Source: Hevea brasiliensis
Lineage: Eukaryota; Streptophyta; Magnoliopsida; Malpighiales; Euphorbiaceae
Length of the DNA: 64,000 nucleotides
Direction of reading: 5' to 3'
Assembly (NCBI RefSeq): GCF_030052815.1
Contig: NC_079496.1
Coordinates: forward strand, 41,255,593 to 41,319,592
The notes under the pieces are model-generated. The model made no database searches and was not told the origin of the DNA. It saw only the letters and a program-made list of their open reading frames with translations. Below, one piece after another: positions 57,975-64,000 of the stretch (the stretch's first letter is position 1; each line of letters starts with the position of its first letter). The translations under genes were made by a program, and so were the position numbers.

Positions 57975-60605
57975 TGTAACACCCCTAAGTTCGGTAGTGC
58001 GTTCTACTGCTCCGGTGACCAGTGCTGTCCGGACAGCTAGGATGCCTAGAACTACACTTCGATATGAGTGAGGAGACATAAAATAATGAAATACAAGAAA
58101 AGAAAATACAAGAAAAACAAAGGAAAAATAATAGCAAAGAAATGTAACCAAGTTAAGCAAGCCGAGAACCCTAGCGATGGGTGACCGCACCGGGAAGTCA
58201 CGGCGTGGACCGTTGACTAGCCCTGGACTGCGGGGAACCCTGGAAAACATTTTTAGGACTTAAATAGACCCTTATTGAAGAATAAATATCATTAGAAAGA
58301 TCAAAGAAAAATTAAATAATTAGTACAAAGAAAAGTGAGAAATCGAGAAACAGACAAAACTCGGTGTTACCGAAAAATCGGGAATGCAACCCGAACAAGG
58401 GCATTATGGTCATTTGACATCCCGAATTGTCTTTTGACCTAAATGTCCATTAAAAATAAATAATATTACACTTAGAAAATGAAATGAAAAATTAATTTGG
58501 TGGTACCTAAAGTAAATAGCTAAAATCATGGGTTAATGTGGGATAAATGAACAATTAACATATTATATGATTTAATCTTAGTTAGTGGACCACTAGGGAT
58601 TTAATTAAACATAAAAATACTGATGTAAGTCCACTATACCCATCAGAATGTTCATCTTCTTCATTGTACCAAACTAGCCGAATTGAAGAACCTAGAAACC
58701 TCCATGGCCGTTTTATGTAAAGCTTGATCCATCCCTCCATTTCATCTCCAAACACTTAGGTCCCTTCATGAAAGTTTGTCTACACATCATAAGGAAGAGC
58801 TTGATACTAAAATCAAGAAGTTTGGTGAAGGTTTAGCAAGTTCCAACCATAAGGTAAGTTAGCATTTTGAAGATAGCTTTGTTAAACTTTGTGTGCATGT
58901 TATGGGTGTTGAATTTGTGAAGGAAATTTTTTAAGTTGAAGAGTTATTGAGATATCCATTTTTGGGCAGCCATGTAGTCATGTATTTGATGAGATAATTG
59001 TGCATATATTTGATGGGAAATGATGTTGGTTATGGTGATTTAATAACTTAGTGAATTACTTCATATGTATATGGTGATTTTGCATTTAGAATGGAAATTG
59101 ATGAATTGTAGGACACTTTGGTGTTGAGGGACATTTTCGGCAGCCTTGGAACTCTTGGATAAGTATATGTGTTCATGAAGATATGGGCATAATTGTGGCA
59201 TTAAGGATAGATGGATATGTATATGAAATTGTTGTGTAAAGTGTATGTAAAAACTAGTAATGTTTATGTGTATGTGTAATTGTATTTGGACTTTGGAAAT
59301 TAGAATTATATTTGGTGTGTTGAGGATAATTATAATCTGCCCAAATTGATGTTAATGTGAAGTGGAATATGTTTTTGGTAATGTACCAAAACAGATTTGG
59401 TAGGGAAGTAAACATATTGCAAGGTAAGTGTGTGATTGATGTGTGTTTAAGCAAGGTAACTAAGGGCAGTGTACATTTTAGCCAATAAGTTTAAATGTGT
59501 AACCTCAATTGGTATGAGACCAATTGGAGGTGGAACTAGGCACAAAATGTGCCAACTTTCATTGAGAAAGCATACCAAAATTCTGCTTGCAAGGTGACCT
59601 AAGAAAATGACCAATTCGGATTAGGTACAATTAGGACCTGAAAAATGACCAATTGGGCAGCAGTGAGTGTTTAGGCCATAACTCACTCAAAACAGGTCCA
59701 ATTGACCTGAAAGTTTAACCATGAATAGTTAAGACCCATACCTACAAGTCTTATGAAGACACCAAAAACCAGAAATGACCATAAGCAAGTCAAAAAGCTT
59801 GCACAAGTTCGGGTCCAAAAATTGGCCGAACCAGAGTTGACCAAATTGACCTAAAATTGACCTAATTTGATACCATTTGACCAGCAATAGTATAATGACC
59901 ATAACTCGATCTACTTAACTCGGAATGACCTAAAATTTTGCACCGCGGTCCATAAGACTTAGATATACAAGTTTGTAGTTTTGACCGAAACCCGAAACCC
60001 GAAAACCGAGAAAACTAGGCCGTCCGGCTAGGTCAAACTAGTATCCCGAAATCCAGCAAGTTGCATTAAAATGCACTAAACAAGGAAATGAGTTTGGTAA
60101 AACGTACCAACCCTAAAACCCTATCGAATGTGACATATTAATGACACTAAAACCTAATTTACCTAAAACGCATCGAGGGTCGGTATATTAGGTAATTAAG
60201 CAAATAAAGGTATTCAGTGAATAATTGAGTTCAGTGAATTACTTATCGAACATTATCGTTAGAGACAGTTTAATGTAGTACTGAAACACTTCAAATTGTG
60301 TTTCTCAGTTACCAAAGACTCAGGAAAAGGGAAGGAAATACTGAGTCCAGAACTGGAGACAGTTATCAGAGGTTTGTGCACAACAACTATTTCTTTTGAA
60401 TTATTTTCAATTGAAATAAATATTGACTATTTGTATATTATTGTTTTAAATTGTGGAAATGTATTTGAATGAATATTTATTGCTTGAAAAGCATTGTAAA
60501 TGATTTGAAACTGTGAGAAATTGTTTGAATGACATTGATGGATACTTATTGATTTAAAAGCATTGGAAATGGTTTGAAACCACAACTATCATGTATATTG
60601 ATTGT

Positions 60606-60800
60606 ATTCCTCATTAGCTTGTCTAGTGGGACGAATTGAATTCCCTCTCTGGCTGAAGTGTTGAGGTGTGTGCTTGTTGAGGAAAAATTGGATGAGTACT
60701 CATATTTTTGCTAGCTAGCTGCGTTATTCCTCATTAGTTATCGACTTTTGGGACGAATTGAATACCTCATTAGCCATTGGCTTTTGGGACGAATTGAACT
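60606..60800 (+). repeat. GGGACGAATTGAA repeat block (3 copies)
   Basis: The phrase CTCATTAG ... GGGACGAATTGAA occurs three times at roughly 60-110-bp spacing. It also appears in inverted orientation in Tekay C's LTR (about 17980-18160). Confidence 0.8.
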
Positions 60801-61058
60801 ATGGATCATGATTAAGCTGTGTGTGATTTATTGATATGTATTGTGAGATTGTGAAATGGATTTAAACTCTCATTGACATATACTGTCTTTTGAATTCAAA
60901 CATGATCTAACTTATGAAATTTATTGCGATATTGACAAATGGAGTTTAAATTCTTGTTGACAATTACTGTCTTGAATTTAACTATGATTTTAAGTATCCA
61001 CTATTTACATGACTTATGAATTGTGATTTAAATTGTATTTGGTTAATGTTGTGCACCA

Positions 61059-61097
61059 CTGAGACATTGTCTCAGCGATAGCTTTTTATTGCTGTCG
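61059..61097 (+). other. Conserved tandem hairpins in the 3.7-kb solo LTR
   Basis: Hairpin 1 pairs CTGAGAC with GTCTCAG (61059-61075). Hairpin 2 pairs CGATAGC with GCTGTCG (61076-61097). CAGGTAG follows, about 590 bp before the LTR end. Confidence 0.7.
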
Positions 61098-63517
61098 CAG
61101 GTAGAGAGACGGGCAGGACAACAGACTAGGCTGCTAGTACCTCCAACGAGAGATTTTTGGATATAGTGAGTATACCACATTTGGCATTTTGTACTGTAAT
61201 GTATATTCACTGTATGTATATTTTGTTTTTGGTTTTGAGCAGTTGTGAATTAAAATTGTAACTTAAAGTTGTAAATTAATTATGAGTTATTTGACTTGTA
61301 AAAATGGTATTATATTTCCTTATCTCAGACTTTGAAAAATTTCTATGGAATTGAGTTGATAAATTGTTGTGTTGAGAAATGTATTGGAGTTGAGATTTGG
61401 AAAATTATTGAAGTGTCTTTTTACAGGTTTTCTGAAGAACTGTTTTATCCAAAATACAGATGGCACTCTGCCAAAATTTTTACAGAAATTCCAGATAAAT
61501 CAAATGAGTTAATTGTTTCACTTCAGTTCACCAAAGTTTTTAACACCTGTAAATAGTGCTCACCACTGTAAAAGAAGTAAGAGAAGTTTTAAAATCCCTT
61601 GTAGTGTATTTAATGGGTTATCAGTAGACGGAGTTGGTAATTCATTAAGTATACTACAGGATCATGTTATGCCTTACAAAGGGGTAGGGTGTGACAAAAC
61701 AAACATAAGGGATCAAGTGGGGATTTCAGCCAACATGGGTAGAAATAGGGTTTGAGTAATTTTGATGAATTAAAAATGGTAATTGAGTTGAATTAAGTGA
61801 TTAGAACAAGATTATGCACTTTGATTTAACTAATTGAACAATTGACAAAAATTAGGGTTATTGAGTTCTTGAAAATGGGGAAAAAATTGGAAGAAATGGT
61901 CAATTGATGCAATTAACCCTAATTGAGGTCAGAAATGGTCAATTGGGACTAATTAAGATGTGTTGGAGTGATTAGAATTGCAAAGCAATTCGGATTGGAG
62001 AGGTTCACCTTCAGGCAATATGACCTAGGTCCCTTTCAGGGACCAAAACTATAATTCTGTCAACCCAATAGGTGTGAGGCCAATTGGATATGAAAGTATA
62101 CACATAATGACACAATTTTCATGTAGAAACCATGGCCAGAAAATGACATTAAGGTAGTGAACAATTAGGTCAAATCCGGGTAATGTGCACTGCCACTGTA
62201 CCAAAATGACCAAATAAATAGTGTTTGTTCATTTGGCCATAACTTGGCGTAGGAAGGTCCCAATGACCTGAATTTTATACCGATGGAAATCTGAGACATA
62301 GCACTACAACTTTTATGAAGAACACATACCCAAATTTTGATTATAACCTATCCAAAAAGTGAGCTGCAAAAGGCACACCAAAACTGCCAGAACCAAGAAA
62401 GTGCCTAGAATTATGGGTTTGAACTAATCCGGCTAGCCTTAGAAAAATGACCATATCTTGGGCTACAAAACTCCAAATGAAGTGATTCAAAAAGAGAATT
62501 GAAGATAAGACAATAAGGAACAACTTTGATGGAGGACACTTAGTCAAATTCCTACAGAAACCAGACCAATGGAGTAGTGCAAAATAGGAGACCAAAACTA
62601 AAAAATTGAAAATTCTCTTAGGAGACTTAGAATTTTAAATGGCAACCAAAGCCAACAACTTAGGCACTCAAAATGTGGTATGTGGGTGTAATTGGAATTC
62701 ACCTATCTATTAAGCATGAGAAAGTCAATATTTTGACTTGAATAATACTATGAATAGTAACCCTGAAATACAAAGTTTAGAGAATACCATTTTAAGCCTA
62801 TATAGGGATACAATTAAATATGTAATAAATTGTTGGAATTATTATGAGTTATGATACTAAAACACTGTAATTTGCATGTTTCAGTTGAAAAAAACTTGGG
62901 AAAAGATAAGGAACATTGAGTCAAGGCCTAGAGGCGACTCAAATCAGGTTTGTGCAAAATAAACCTTATTTAAGCATTTTCTCATTGAAAATTTATTTAG
63001 TATGCATTATGAAATTTCTGTGTTAATTATGAGTTTAAGAACTTTTGTGTTGCCACTTTGTGAATGAAAATGTGACTTTGGAAATTTAGTGTGATTTGCA
63101 TAAAATATTTGAATAAATTGCTTTGAATTGATTTCGGATTCACACTTAGCATGACAGTGCCATATTATTCCTCCTCCATTTATGGGGTTGAGATCAATTA
63201 TTTTCCCCCCTCTTTGGCTTACCAGTTGAGGTCGAGATCAGATGAATACTTATTAGCTAGCTAGCCATCTCCCTCATTGATTTCGATTAGTGAGGTTGTA
63301 GATTGCTTTGTTGTGGTGTACAACATGACATTGATCGAAAATGTTGTGTTATGATTTAAGCTGTGTATGGATTGGCAACACTGTGTTTATTAAATTATTT
63401 GACAAAATTGTGTTATAAATGTGATTTGAAAATTATGAAATGTGATTGTGTAATGTTTAAATTATGATTTGGCAATGAATGGTTTATGTTCAGCTTTTTA
63501 AATTTTATTGTGCACCA

Positions 63518-63557
63518 CTGAGTAAATTATACTCAGCGATAGCTTATTTTGCTGTCC
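63518..63557 (+). other. Conserved tandem hairpins in Tekay B 3' LTR
   Basis: Hairpin 1 pairs CTGAGTA with TACTCAG (63518-63536). Hairpin 2 pairs CGATAGC with GCTGTCC, losing its last pair. The donor-like CAGGT is replaced by CTAGAT. Confidence 0.65.
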
Positions 63558-64000
63558 TAGATAAAGGAAGTGAGCTGCTGAGTAGACAAGGACTTCACAG
63601 AAAATTTTTGTACGGGTATTTATTTATACCCTTGTAGTTTAATTTGGTGTAAATATCGTAGTGTCATATGTATTGATGTAAAATTGAGCAGTTATACAGT
63701 AAATTCGTAATAATATTATTTTTGGATTTTATTCTTGTAAATTTAACTTGTGAATGTAAATTAAATATTTTGAATGCAATGTGGATGAATTTATGAAGAA
63801 TTTAGAGATGAGAAATTTTGAATTGAATTTGTGTTGATTATGTGGATTTGAATTGCATTGGAGGTTGGGATTTGTGAAGTGATTTTATTGGAAGTGTTTT
63901 TTTACAAATTTAAATTTTTTTGTTTTTCTCAATTATAGATGGCACTCTGTCGAAATTTTTACAAAATTTACGAAAAAATAAAAAGGGCCAAAATTTTTAT

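Larger units (their letters stand above)
57975..61696 (+). mobile_element. Solo Tekay-type LTR (3722 bp) in Tekay B 3' LTR
   Basis: It starts TGTAACACCCCTAAG and ends GGGTAGGGTGTGACA. It is close to Tekay C's LTR in length and sequence and has no internal region. It includes a TTGACC cluster (59837-59882), a GGGACGAATTGAA repeat block (about 60628-60800) and the conserved hairpins (61059-61097). Confidence 0.95.
56991..64000 (+). mobile_element. Tekay B 3' LTR, interrupted and running off the window
   Basis: It starts TGTAACACCCC at 56991 and is split by a solo LTR at 57975-61696. It resumes at 61702 and continues past 64000. The last bases (GGCACTCTGTCGAAATTTTTAC) match the near-terminal part of related LTRs, so roughly 200 bp are missing. 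More than 3.28 kb of this LTR is in view. Its middle is diverged from the C-type LTR and closer to LTR D. Confidence 0.9.

Overview
This window is plant (angiosperm, probably eudicot) nuclear DNA made almost entirely of nested LTR retrotransposons. I see no host gene, tRNA, rRNA or CRISPR array. The species cannot be named from the sequence. The lineages are typical of plant heterochromatin: Ty3/gypsy chromoviruses of Tekay type with a C-terminal chromodomain, an Ogre-like Tat element, and an Athila-like element. Nesting was worked out by eye from TG...CA termini, 5-bp target-site duplications (TSDs), and reading frames that resume on the far side of each insertion.

The outermost element in view is Tekay B (+ strand). 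Its pol starts in the protease at 35262, its 3' LTR starts at 56991, and it runs off the right edge. Everything left of 35262 lies inside its protease gene. That block is Tekay A (minus strand, right end 35261). A's 3' LTR was split by a large Ogre-like element (+ strand): 5' LTR to 3507, internal region 3508-14831, 3' LTR 14832-29125. The Ogre-like 5' LTR carries another minus-oriented Tekay-type LTR (D, 1-2556). Its 3' LTR carries Tekay C (minus strand, 17085-25430, TSD TTTTC), which lands in an antisense gene embedded in that LTR. To the right, B's pol is split by an Athila-like element (minus strand, 36930-51440, TSD ACAGA). The Athila 5' LTR holds a 2.1-kb solo LTR (48111-50207, TSD TCTTT). 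B's integrase is split by a 4.0-kb solo LTR (52558-56591, TSD GAGTC), and B's 3' LTR by a 3.7-kb solo LTR (57975-61696, TSD AAACA).

The Ogre-like element is the most informative unit. Without insertions it would be about 23 kb, with LTRs of about 5.9 kb. Its order is PBS, ORF1 with a coiled-coil tail, gag, a protease region that has been deleted, a predicted 178-bp intron, RT, RNase H, a second RNase H, integrase, a 3' region with GNRA-type mini-hairpins and a 61-bp tandem array, PPT, and LTR. Inside the LTR, on the opposite strand, is a gene for a putative gypsy-type transposon protein with its own TATA-like box and a predicted 61-bp intron.

Every copy is defective by stop codons, frameshifts or deletions. 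Proteins the elements could still supply would work in reverse transcription and integration. The points most worth a second look are the LTR-embedded antisense gene, the protease loss beside a retained intron, paired hairpins with compensatory changes in Tekay LTRs, GNRA mini-hairpins, and deletion junctions with copied filler.
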